From Pelagibius sp. CAU 1746 (GTDB lineage Bacteria; Pseudomonadota; Alphaproteobacteria; Kiloniellales; Kiloniellaceae), in the NCBI RefSeq assembly GCF_039839785.1, contig NZ_JBDOQT010000002.1, positions 124,001 through 188,000 of the forward strand: DNA of 64,000 bases, read 5' to 3'. The position numbers were made by a program, and so were the translations under genes. Position 1 is the stretch's first letter; each line of letters begins with the position of its first letter. Below, one piece after another: positions 36,928 to 45,504 of the stretch. The notes under the pieces were generated by a model. That model saw nothing but the letters and a program-made list of their open reading frames with translations, was not told the origin of the DNA and searched no databases.

Positions 36928-37365
36928 ATGGCTGAAGTCAAACATCGTACAACCAATAGCGTCCGCGTATCCATTCCGATGTCCGTTGCATCGGACATCG
37001 GGCAGTTCAAGAAATCGCTGGGCAGTATCCTCGAAAGGCTCGGTTGCCCGGCCTGTTGTTCGGCGCATGACATCTATTTCGAGATGCAGCGCGACTTCCG
37101 CTTCGACGGAGATCTGGACATCGCTCAAGCGGCCTTCGCACCCAAGCGCTTGGCTGCGGCCTCTGCCCCGGTCGTGTCGGCCAGCCTTTCGCCGAAGCTG
37201 TCCGGCAACATCAAGGAAGTCTTCAAAGCGCTCGACCGCATCGTCGATCTCAGCGCGCATCCGGCCTGCACCTCGGGGGACGACCTCTTCTTGAGGATCG
37301 AGTCCAACTTTCTGATCAACGCGGCCGGACAACTCGACGAGCAGGCTCTCGTCATTGGCCGGTGA
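36928..37365 (+). CDS. Small protein with duplicated CPAC/HPAC motif, candidate MNIO substrate
   Basis: This 145-aa soluble protein has no signal peptide. It contains two related segments. Residues 33-70 have ILERLGCPACCSAHD (Cys40, 43, 44; His47), then an aromatic F-x-F stretch and DLD. Residues 99-142 have ALDRIVDLSAHPACTSGDD (His111, Cys114), then NFLIN and QLD. The start is the ATG at 36928, 7 bases after GGAGG. Its end overlaps the DUF692 (MNIO) gene by 11 bp, so the two proteins are almost certainly made together. MNIO enzymes act on cysteine residues of partner peptides, so this is a plausible substrate, though it could be a metal-binding adaptor. The family was not recognised. Confidence 0.75.
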   Translation: MAEVKHRTTNSVRVSIPMSVASDIGQFKKSLGSILERLGCPACCSAHDIYFEMQRDFRFDGDLDIAQAAFAPKRLAAASAPVVSASLSPKLSGNIKEVFKALDRIVDLSAHPACTSGDDLFLRIESNFLINAAGQLDEQALVIGR

Positions 37366-38815
37366 AGCCGGGTTCCGGCCCCCGCGATTGGGGGCCGGAA
37401 TGGTATACACCCCCGCGCTTCGCTCGTTTTTGCAGGGGCATATCGACCGGTTGGGCGTGCTCGAGATCGAGCCGCAGACGATGTGGCTGGCGGATGACGC
37501 GATCGAAGGACCGTTTCGCGAAAACCCCAGCTTCATCGAGGCGATCTCAGCTCTGCCGGTCGCCAAGCTGATCCACAGCGTCGGCATGCCGCTCGGCGGC
37601 ACGCGGCGGCCGCACCCGGACCAGATCGCCCTCACCCGCGCCACCGCGGAGCGGCTGGACAGTCCCTGGGTGAGCGAGCACCTCAGTGTTGCCGGCACAC
37701 CGCACCGCTCCGCGGGGTTCCTGCTGCCGCCGCTGCAAACCGCGGAAGGCGTCGAGACGGCGGCGGCCAACATCAGGGCCTTCGCGGCAGGTATCGGTCG
37801 TCCCGTCGCGATCGAGACCGGCGTTTCCTATATCGGCCGGAAGCCGTTCGAGATGCCGGATGGCGAATTCGTTGCCGCGGTAGCGGAGGCCGCCGACTGC
37901 GGCATCCTGCTGGACCTGCACAACGTCTACTGCAACGAGCGAAACGGCCGCACGACCCTCGATACCTTCATCGCCGCGCTCCCTCTAGAACGGGTCTGGG
38001 AAGTTCATCTGGCCGGGGGAGATGAGGCGGACGGGGTCTGGCTCGACGCCCATTGCGGGCGGATGCCGCCGGATCTCGCCGCCCGCGCCCGCGACATCGT
38101 CCGGGCTCTGCCCAACCTGGGCGCCATCAACTACGAGATCTACGAGACCTTTCTCGAGAACATGGCGGAGAGCACTCTGGAAGCGATGCTCGACGAACTG
38201 GAAGCCCTTTGGAGCGAGGCCGGGCGCGCGAGCCCGACGGCGCCATGCAGCCGCGCCGCTCAGCGCTGCGGGCCGCCCGAGACGGAAGCGCGCCCTTCCC
38301 CCCGTGCATGGGAGGACGGCATGACCCGGGCCGTCTGGCAGGCGGCGACCGGCCACCACCCCTTCCCCGACGACAGCGGGGCGATGCGGCTCTACGCACG
38401 CTTGGCGCGCAGCTTCCGCGGCTCGATGATGCTGCGGGTGCTTGGCCGCTCCTTGAGGTATCTGATCCTCCGCGAAGCCGATCGCGGCGATAGCATACTG
38501 GAGCGCTACTTCAAGGCGGTGCCGCCGCAGCTCTACGCACACCTCGAGGCAAAGGCATTTCGCGGCTGGTCAGTCCAGGCCGGCATCTCCGACCCGCTGC
38601 TCGAAGCGCTTATGGACTACGACATCGTGATGGTCGACATGCTGGCGGATCCTCGCCCCCGCGAGGTCACCTTCCCCGGCGACCCCCGCCCGGTCTTCGA
38701 AGCGCTTGCGAGGTCCCAACTGCCCGACATGCCCGAGCCGCCCCTATGGGAAATTGAGATCCTGCCCGATCCGGGACAGTCATCCGCCTTCAGGGGGATC
38801 GAGGCAGGGAGCTGA
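37355..38815 (+). CDS. DUF692 (MNIO) family enzyme with a C-terminal extension
   Basis: This 486-aa protein begins with a divergent DUF692 TIM-barrel at about residues 8-285. Likely iron ligands match the MbnB/TglH order: His74 (KLIHSVGMPLGG), Glu108 (VSEHLS), Glu154 (AIETGVSY), Asp187 and Asn190 (LLDLHNVY), His218 (WEVHLAGG), Asp231 and His233 (LDAHCGRM), Glu261 (NYEIYE). The family oxidatively rearranges peptide cysteines (oxazolone/thioamide, cysteine excision, thiooxazole). Residues about 320-486 form a second domain of unknown family with FRGSMMLRVLGRSLRYL and PRPVFEALARSQLP. Separate partner proteins usually do this job. The TTG at 37355 is needed to keep the first barrel strand, and the alternative ATG at 37400 would cut it. 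Confidence 0.82.
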   Translation: MAGEAGFRPPRLGAGMVYTPALRSFLQGHIDRLGVLEIEPQTMWLADDAIEGPFRENPSFIEAISALPVAKLIHSVGMPLGGTRRPHPDQIALTRATAERLDSPWVSEHLSVAGTPHRSAGFLLPPLQTAEGVETAAANIRAFAAGIGRPVAIETGVSYIGRKPFEMPDGEFVAAVAEAADCGILLDLHNVYCNERNGRTTLDTFIAALPLERVWEVHLAGGDEADGVWLDAHCGRMPPDLAARARDIVRALPNLGAINYEIYETFLENMAESTLEAMLDELEALWSEAGRASPTAPCSRAAQRCGPPETEARPSPRAWEDGMTRAVWQAATGHHPFPDDSGAMRLYARLARSFRGSMMLRVLGRSLRYLILREADRGDSILERYFKAVPPQLYAHLEAKAFRGWSVQAGISDPLLEALMDYDIVMVDMLADPRPREVTFPGDPRPVFEALARSQLPDMPEPPLWEIEILPDPGQSSAFRGIEAGS

Positions 38816-38835
38816 GGCAGCCGTGGTGCTGCCCG

Positions 38836-40845
38836 TCAGTCGTGCAGGCTGCGCCATGGGGGAAAGTCCAAGAGGGCCGTCGTTCCGACGTCGGGCGTGC
38901 TTCTCAAAGAGAGTTCGGCGCCATGGAGTGCCGCCAACTTCTGCACCAGCGGCAGGCCCAGCCCAGTGCCGTCATCGGCCTGATTGCCTTCCTTGTGCAC
39001 CTGGCCGAAGAGCTCCATCGCGGTCTCCAGTTCCTTATCGGTCATGCCGATTCCAGTGTCGGACACCGCGAACCTTATGCCGCCGTCGTCCCGCCTGCTG
39101 GCGGCCAACCGAACCTCCCCCCCGGGCGGGGTAAACTTCACCGCGTTGTTCGATAGATTGGTCAGCATCTGGACGACCATCCGGCGGTCGCCGCGGAAGG
39201 CCAGCCCCATTGCGGGAATATCGCCGCGCAAGGTAACGCCGCGCCGTTGAGCCAGGCCGGCGACGAAGGATAGAGCCTGGCCGCCAACCACCTCCGCGAG
39301 GACCGGGTCGTCGGCGATCTCCCAGTCTTCCGATTCCGCTTTGGAGATATCGAGAACGTCCTCGATAAGGTCGAGCAGGTGTTTTCCCGACCTGCGGATA
39401 TCCGCGATGTAGCCCCTCTGCCTGTCGCCGAGCGGTCCGATATAGCCGCGCTCCAGCGCTTCGGCGAAGCCGATCACAGCATTGAGCGGCGTCCGGAGCT
39501 CATGGCTGACATTGGCGAGGAACCGCGACTTGGCGTGATTGGCACTCTCCGCCTCCTCCTTGGCCTTACGCAGCTCCACCTCGATGCGGCGGCGCGTATG
39601 CACCTCTTCCTCAAGATGGCGCCGCTCGATCATGGTTTCCCTGAAGGCCAGGATGGCCTGGGTCATAATGCCGATCTCGTCCCGGTGCGCCGACGCCGGA
39701 ATCTCGATGTCTCCGTCTCCGGCGGCAAGGCGGTCGAAGGCCAGGGTCACTCTCTCAATCGGGCGGACGACGCGATAGGTAACGAACATCAGACCAGCCG
39801 CGCCGAGAAGGGTCGCGGCGATCAGCATTAGGAACTCCATCTGCGCGCCGACAAGCGATTGAGCTGAGAGTCGGCTGGCCTGTTTCTGGCTGACCAGGGA
39901 AGCGACGCGCTGGAGTTCGACCGCCTCGGCGATAACCGCCGTCGTGGCGTCGAACCACGGCCTCGCAGCGGCCGGGCGAACGCTTCTATCGACAAGCAGT
40001 GACTGGAGTTCCCTTCTCTGCCGTGCCAGTTCGTCGCGATAGGCTTTCTGCACCCGCCGCAAGGCATCCACGAACTCCGGATCGAGGCCCTGTGCCTCAC
40101 CGATCCTGTCGACAACGAGCAGCACGCTCTCGATCCTGCCGCGGTAGTGCCCGATTTGCTCGAGTTCCTCGGCAGTAGCGGGCCGTCCCGCGGCGATGAT
40201 GCCGCTGATCAATCCGCGCTCTCGCCCGGCAAATTCGCTCAGGTCCCAAGCGGCCGCGCGGGCTCGCATGGCGCGGACCAGATCGCTGTCTCGGTCGACC
40301 TTGTCGCGCAAGGCGAAGCTCAACTGACGCGCAGCCATGATAAGCTCCGTCATCGACGCGAACCAAACCTCGGCCTTCGCCGCCGCCTTGTCGGGGGAAC
40401 GGTCGATATGCCCTGCGGCCTCGCGGCGCAACTCCTCGACCGCGGCATAGGCCGACAGCATTCGGTCGACAAACCCGGCGGCATCGCTTCGCAGCAGGTC
40501 CGAACCTGCGTGCTCGCGAAAATGAGCGATGACCTGGCTTCCCTCGCGCCGCCGTATGCCGATCTGTCTTTCCTCTTCTGAAGTCGGCGCCCGACCGGAT
40601 TGCAGCGCCGTAAAGACGAGCCCGCGCTCGAAGGCCCAGTTCACCGACGCCTTCATCAGAAGATCGGTACAGTCCGTGATGGTCGCCGCCGTGCTCGCGT
40701 CCTTGAACCGGCCCAAGGCGTCGCTGAAGCGCTGAACGGTGGCGATAACCAGCAAGGAGGCAAGCAGACCGATGCCCGCGAAGAGCGCCAGGCGGATGGT
40801 GATGCACCTCTTGCTTCCATCGAGCGGTGGCAATGCGATCGTCAT
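38836..40845 (-). CDS. Membrane sensor histidine kinase with NIT-like sensor
   Basis: This 669-aa protein has TM1 near residues 16-36, a roughly 300-residue helical periplasmic sensor resembling NIT domains (VNWAFERGLVFTAL; EFAGRERGLISGII), TM2 about 335-358 and HAMP. A coiled-coil linker, HisKA with His448 in NVSHELRTPLNAVIGFAE, and HATPase_c (NLSNNAVKFTPPGG, VSDTGIGM, GTGLGLPL) follow. The sensor shares motifs with the chemoreceptor encoded 140 bp upstream on the same strand, suggesting one stimulus for both. No response regulator is adjacent. Confidence 0.88.
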   Translation of the reverse strand: MTIALPPLDGSKRCITIRLALFAGIGLLASLLVIATVQRFSDALGRFKDASTAATITDCTDLLMKASVNWAFERGLVFTALQSGRAPTSEEERQIGIRRREGSQVIAHFREHAGSDLLRSDAAGFVDRMLSAYAAVEELRREAAGHIDRSPDKAAAKAEVWFASMTELIMAARQLSFALRDKVDRDSDLVRAMRARAAAWDLSEFAGRERGLISGIIAAGRPATAEELEQIGHYRGRIESVLLVVDRIGEAQGLDPEFVDALRRVQKAYRDELARQRRELQSLLVDRSVRPAAARPWFDATTAVIAEAVELQRVASLVSQKQASRLSAQSLVGAQMEFLMLIAATLLGAAGLMFVTYRVVRPIERVTLAFDRLAAGDGDIEIPASAHRDEIGIMTQAILAFRETMIERRHLEEEVHTRRRIEVELRKAKEEAESANHAKSRFLANVSHELRTPLNAVIGFAEALERGYIGPLGDRQRGYIADIRRSGKHLLDLIEDVLDISKAESEDWEIADDPVLAEVVGGQALSFVAGLAQRRGVTLRGDIPAMGLAFRGDRRMVVQMLTNLSNNAVKFTPPGGEVRLAASRRDDGGIRFAVSDTGIGMTDKELETAMELFGQVHKEGNQADDGTGLGLPLVQKLAALHGAELSLRSTPDVGTTALLDFPPWRSLHD

Positions 40846-40985
40846 CGGCGGACCCCGTCTGAAGAGGGAACAGGCGGCTCATCAAACCCCCGGGAGAGAG
40901 CGGGAGATGGAACAGCCCGCCGATAATGTCCCCAGCGGTTGCCCCATCTTTCCTCTCCGGCCCTAGGCCGATGGCCTACCTCCCG

Positions 40986-43088
40986 TTAGGCCGAACGCAC
41001 CTCCGTCAGGAAATCGTCGACCTTGCCGCGCAGCGCATCGGCTTGGCTCGACAGGTTCCGCACCGCCGACAGCATCTGCTCCGAGGCCGCACCAGTCTGC
41101 TGAGCCCCCTGGCTGACGCCGGAGATGTTCTGCGTGACCTCCTGCGTACCATTGGCCGCTTCCTGGACGTTGCGCGAAATCTCGCTGGTGGCGGCGATCT
41201 GCTCCTCAACCGCGGAGGCGATGGATGCCGCGACCTCGTCGATCCTGCGGATCGTCGAGCCGATAATGTCGATGGCGCCGACGGCCTCCTTGGTTTCCGA
41301 CTGGACCCGGGCGATATGCTCGCCGATCTCGCCCGTCGCCTTGGCGGTCTGATTGGCCAAGGACTTGACTTCCTGGGCGACCACGGCGAAACCCTTCCCG
41401 GCCTCACCCGCACGCGCCGCCTCGATCGTGGCATTGAGCGCGAGCAGGTTGGTCTGCTCGGCGATATCCTGGATCAGATCGATTACCGTGCCGATCTTCT
41501 CCGCAGCCTCGGCGAGCCCCTGAACCTGCTGGTTGGCGCGCGCCACTTCGTCGACGGCAGAGCGCGCCATCTTGGTGGACTCCGAAACCTGGGAACCGAT
41601 CTCCTGGCTGGAACTGCTCAGTTCTTCGGTCGCCGAGGAAACGGTCTGGACGTTGGCCGCCGACTGCTGCGCCGCAGACGCGACGGCACCCGACTGCTGA
41701 CTGGTTTCTTCGGCCACCGCGCTCATGGACTGGGCGGTGCTCTCCAGTTCCGTGCTGGCGGAGGTCACCGCCTCCACCACCGCACCAACATCCGCACTGA
41801 ACTTGTCGGCCAGTTCGTTCATGGTGCGGCGCTTGTCTTCCTCGGCACGCTTTTCGGCTTCCTGCTGCTCCTCGCGCAGGCGCTCCGTCTCCAAGGCGTT
41901 GTCCTTAAAGACCTGCACCGATTGCGCCATCTCGCCGATCTCGTCCTTGCGCGAGGTCCCGGGGATCTCCGCCCTCAGGTCGCCGCCGGCAAGCTGAGTC
42001 ATAGCCGACGTCATCGCCTGGATCGGCTTTGCCACGCGCCAGACCGCCACCCAGATGGCCGAAGCTCCGATAGCCAGGCAGGCGAGCAGCAGAGCGATGT
42101 CGAACAGGAAGGATTGTTGACCGTCACTGGCGGAACGGGCGGCGAAATCCGCAGCGACATCGCTGGCGGTCTTGCCGAGGGCGCTCAACTGGTCGATCGC
42201 CGCCGTCGCTTCGGCGATCCAGGCGGCGCCGTCCACGGGGTAGTCGCTGCCGGCGAGCCCGGCTTGATAGACCCCCTGCCGCACGGCCTCGTAGGATTGA
42301 AAGAACTTACGGTCGACCTGCGCGGCATCCCCCTTGATGAGGGGCGAAGCATGCTCCGAAGCCAGGTAAGTCTGAACCTGGCTCCAGGCCTGCTCGAGGC
42401 GTCCGCGGAAGTTGGCCAGACGCTCCAAGGATTCCAGCGTGATCGTCGAGTTGGAGTCGATGATACCGCCGATCACAGCACGCTCACGCCCGGCGTACTC
42501 GCTCATGACCCACAACGCCTGTTTCAGGTCGCGCAGCATCTGGATCTGTGAGGCGATTGTCTGCGGACGGAACTGACTGACCTGGCGCAGGTGCTGCGAG
42601 GACATGATCAGGCTCGTGATCGTCGGCACCCAGTTCCCGCTCACTGCTTCGTCGCGCGCCGTCCTCGGCTGGCGCAAGGCCTCATCCACATCCTTGCGGA
42701 AGCGGACGACCTGCTGGTAGGCGCTGTTCACCTGACCGATCAAGTCAGCCTTGCCCGGAAAGTCCGGTTCGGCCTGCAGTTCTTCCAGGGCAGCGGTAAA
42801 GGCCTGTTCGGCCGCCCGGCGGCGCTGGTCGATGGCGGTGCGGCGCTCGGAGGTGAGCGGCTGCGGCGAAGCCAGGGCGGCGTTGGTGATACCGCGCTCG
42901 ACGGCCCAATTGCTGGCGCTTTCCAGGAACAGATCCGCGGTGCGGTTGTTCGACTCGACCAGTTGAGACTCGCTCATCTGACGCCAGGCGTCCAAAGCGC
43001 TGCCACTCGTCAGAGCGACCACGATGCATACCAGCAACGCACTGACGGCAATCAGGCTGCCGCGAATTGTGAAACGAAACTTGGGCAT
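40986..43088 (-). CDS. Methyl-accepting chemotaxis protein with NIT-like sensor
   Basis: This 700-aa chemoreceptor has TM1 at about residues 10-32, a helical periplasmic sensor ([28 protein letters not shown]), TM2 about 328-350, and HAMP ([20 protein letters not shown]). The cytoplasmic signalling hairpin tip is [20 protein letters not shown], followed by [16 protein letters not shown]. Heptad-rich methylation helices flank the tip. No che operon is in the window. The sensor is related to that of the kinase downstream. Confidence 0.92.
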   Translation of the reverse strand: MPKFRFTIRGSLIAVSALLVCIVVALTSGSALDAWRQMSESQLVESNNRTADLFLESASNWAVERGITNAALASPQPLTSERRTAIDQRRRAAEQAFTAALEELQAEPDFPGKADLIGQVNSAYQQVVRFRKDVDEALRQPRTARDEAVSGNWVPTITSLIMSSQHLRQVSQFRPQTIASQIQMLRDLKQALWVMSEYAGRERAVIGGIIDSNSTITLESLERLANFRGRLEQAWSQVQTYLASEHASPLIKGDAAQVDRKFFQSYEAVRQGVYQAGLAGSDYPVDGAAWIAEATAAIDQLSALGKTASDVAADFAARSASDGQQSFLFDIALLLACLAIGASAIWVAVWRVAKPIQAMTSAMTQLAGGDLRAEIPGTSRKDEIGEMAQSVQVFKDNALETERLREEQQEAEKRAEEDKRRTMNELADKFSADVGAVVEAVTSASTELESTAQSMSAVAEETSQQSGAVASAAQQSAANVQTVSSATEELSSSSQEIGSQVSESTKMARSAVDEVARANQQVQGLAEAAEKIGTVIDLIQDIAEQTNLLALNATIEAARAGEAGKGFAVVAQEVKSLANQTAKATGEIGEHIARVQSETKEAVGAIDIIGSTIRRIDEVAASIASAVEEQIAATSEISRNVQEAANGTQEVTQNISGVSQGAQQTGAASEQMLSAVRNLSSQADALRGKVDDFLTEVRSA

Positions 43089-43373
43089 AACTCACTCTCC
43101 ATCCCGAAAACCAGAGTGCTGCGGCGTTTCACCGGAACACGTCCATAGGTCGTGGCAATGGAGACGATTAAGCCTTAACAAAAGTTGTAGAAATCTCGAA
43201 TACTGCATTGTTTGCAATGCCTTAGGTGTTTTCACCTAGTGAGAAAATAGCCGTTCCGATCACGACTGTAGTCAAAGGCGCGCGGAAAGCCTCTGCCGCG
43301 CAACACGGCCCCGCTCGCCCGCGGTCATTCCACCAGGCGAAAGGGCCTTGCGCCCTGCCGGGATGCGGCGGAA

Positions 43374-45065
43374 CTAAAGCTGCGTGTGCTCGACGATCGA
43401 CATGGCCAGAACCTCGGCCAGCAACTTCGTCGTCGTTCCGACCTCCAGCTTCTTCAACAGGTTGGCGCGATGAATGTCCACGGTGCGGTGACTCAAGCCC
43501 AGACGAGAGGCGATCTCCTTCACCGAAAAGCCGTCGATGGTCAGTTGCAGAACGTCGTACTCGCGCGGCGACAGCCGGCGCAGATGCTTGCCGAAGCGGC
43601 GAGTCGCCGGGGCGCTGAGATCGGTTACCAGCGAAACGGCGACCTGGGCGCCGCCGAGATCTCTCACCGGAGTGACGAGATGCTCACTGGCGAAGCGGGA
43701 ACCGTCCTTGCGCTGCAGCCAGAAGCGGTGACGAAACACCTTATCGTGCGTAACGAAGGGGCGGGCCCGCTTGCCGAACTCCTCATAGCTCCGCTGGTCG
43801 ACGTGCAAAATTCGCGTCGAGCGTCCGAGAAGCTCCCCCACTTCATATCCGAAGAGCTGGCAAGCGGTGGGATTGGCCCAAAGGATGGTCCGATGTTGCA
43901 GGGTAACGACAAAGGCGGGCCGATCCACCGAGTTGAGGAGCGTGCACAGGAGATCGAAGCTGCAGGGAGGAATACCGCCGCCGGCCCCGGCAGCGGCCCT
44001 TCCGCCCACCTCTGGAGCGGCGTGCGAAAGTCCACCGGCCTTGGCCCGCCCTGGGTCGCCGTCTTGGATGATCTTGCGCAGCCATGACGAAACGGTGCCG
44101 ATCAGCTCCGCGAGGTCATCGTCGCGGCTGCACGGCTTTGCCATCATGAAGACCAGAACCGCTATGGTTCTTCCTGCATGTGTAATCGGCTGGGCGAAGG
44201 TCGCCCTCAGCCCGGCCTCTTCGGCCGCAGCGGCGCGCGCGTATTCAGTGAGCGGCATCACGGAAGCATCGCTGAACCAACACGCCGACTGCGTGCTCGC
44301 CACTCTTTCGATGAGCGGCGGAGTGCCGGCCTCGGCCGCCGCGAAGGTGCGCGACCTGAAGCCTTGGTAGGCTTGGCGGTTCCCGAACCAGAACGGATGT
44401 GGCCGCCAGGCGCGGGAAGGTCCGCCGGGTATCCAGATTTCGGCGTAGTCCCAACCCGAAAACTGACAGATCTCGGCGATAGCCGCCTGAAGCGCCAGTT
44501 CCTGGGGGCCGGCCCGCAAGATGGCCTGGATCGCTTGAAGCAGGTTGCCGCCGAACCAACGCGGGTGCTGCTTGCCGGGACAGCCGCAGGCGAAGCGGTC
44601 TGCCTTCGACATATGGGTACAACGTCGGCACGCAGCCTCGTCAGGCCCGCAGCCCGCAGCGCCTCTCTCGCCAAGGAGCCGTTCAGGCGATCGACCGGCC
44701 GTCGCTTCGCCCCTCGAATAGCTGCCTCTTTCAGGTCGGCTGAGGCGTATGCCCAGCCACGAGCGGTCCTGCCCGTCGAGCCGAAAGAACTCGCTCTGCC
44801 AAGAAGTCGCCCCCCCTTTGCCGTCCTCAATTCTGAAGAGAGGAACGGGCAACTCCGGCGACCGCAGGAACTGTTCGATGAAGTCGCGATCCCGCTCTTC
44901 GGTATCGATGAAATCCGACAGCTTCATCTGTTGGGCCGCCTGACGGGAGATTCCTGTCAGTTCCACGCCCTCATCGTTGATGGCTTCCAGACGTCCCGAT
45001 GTGGAAAAGGCAAACACCGGGCCAGGCAGGCGCGCAACGACCTCCTCGATGAAGCCTGCGGTCAT
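43374..45065 (-). CDS. PAS/GAF LuxR-type transcriptional regulator
   Basis: This 563-aa cytoplasmic regulator has an N-terminal PAS at about residues 5-115 (PVFAFSTSGRLEAINDEGVELTG). A cysteine-containing linker (CGPDEAACRRCTHMSKADRFACGC) follows, which could bind metal. A GAF-like domain spans about 175-345, a second PAS about 370-480 (PAFVVTLQHRTILWANPTACQLFGY), and a C-terminal LuxR HTH about 495-555 (LSPREYDVLQLTIDGFSVKEIASRLGLSHRTVDIHRANLLKKL). The start at 45065 follows AAGG by 7 bases. An ATG at 45140 is also possible. Confidence 0.85.
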   Translation of the reverse strand: MTAGFIEEVVARLPGPVFAFSTSGRLEAINDEGVELTGISRQAAQQMKLSDFIDTEERDRDFIEQFLRSPELPVPLFRIEDGKGGATSWQSEFFRLDGQDRSWLGIRLSRPERGSYSRGEATAGRSPERLLGERGAAGCGPDEAACRRCTHMSKADRFACGCPGKQHPRWFGGNLLQAIQAILRAGPQELALQAAIAEICQFSGWDYAEIWIPGGPSRAWRPHPFWFGNRQAYQGFRSRTFAAAEAGTPPLIERVASTQSACWFSDASVMPLTEYARAAAAEEAGLRATFAQPITHAGRTIAVLVFMMAKPCSRDDDLAELIGTVSSWLRKIIQDGDPGRAKAGGLSHAAPEVGGRAAAGAGGGIPPCSFDLLCTLLNSVDRPAFVVTLQHRTILWANPTACQLFGYEVGELLGRSTRILHVDQRSYEEFGKRARPFVTHDKVFRHRFWLQRKDGSRFASEHLVTPVRDLGGAQVAVSLVTDLSAPATRRFGKHLRRLSPREYDVLQLTIDGFSVKEIASRLGLSHRTVDIHRANLLKKLEVGTTTKLLAEVLAMSIVEHTQL

Positions 45066-45504
45066 CTGACAACCTTCATGGCGACGGATGGCGGAACGGC
45101 TGTGACATGATACCGCAATCGGCACGGTATCCCGGTTCATGTGCCAACTTGCATTTCAGCCGCATCGGGAGAACCTGCAAGAGACCTGAATCGATGACGC
45201 TACCGCAGGAACAGCCGCCAAGCGGAGCCTGGCGGATCGTTTGGCACTGAACCTCGGCGAAGCGCCGGGGTCCGAACGCAACTCCGCATCAAGTTGTCAC
45301 AAATCGATCACGGAAATCCACAGCGAATTCACCAGCATGCAATGCGCCGGGGTTTTCCTCTCAATGCGAGCATGCCGTTCGGCGGGGACTGCGCACTGCG
45401 GCAGCCGCCGTCAATTCTCTAGACGCCATCATCCCGTCGAGGCGGCAAAACAAAAGGCCCCGGCGCAGCTGCGCCGGGGCCTCGGCCTCGGATATGGAAG
45501 GGCT
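45066..45504. other. Intergenic region, no gene recognised
   Basis: These 439 bp between the LuxR-type gene and the end of xsc contain the strong terminator at 45455-45482 and the promoter region of the LuxR-type gene. Nothing else is supported. Confidence 0.55.
45455..45482 (-). terminator. Rho-independent terminator of xsc
   Basis: This is a perfect 28-bp palindrome (AGGCCCCGGCGCAG and its complement). On the minus strand the next bases are a T-rich run (TTTTGTTTT). It lies 22 bp after the xsc stop codon. Confidence 0.9.
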
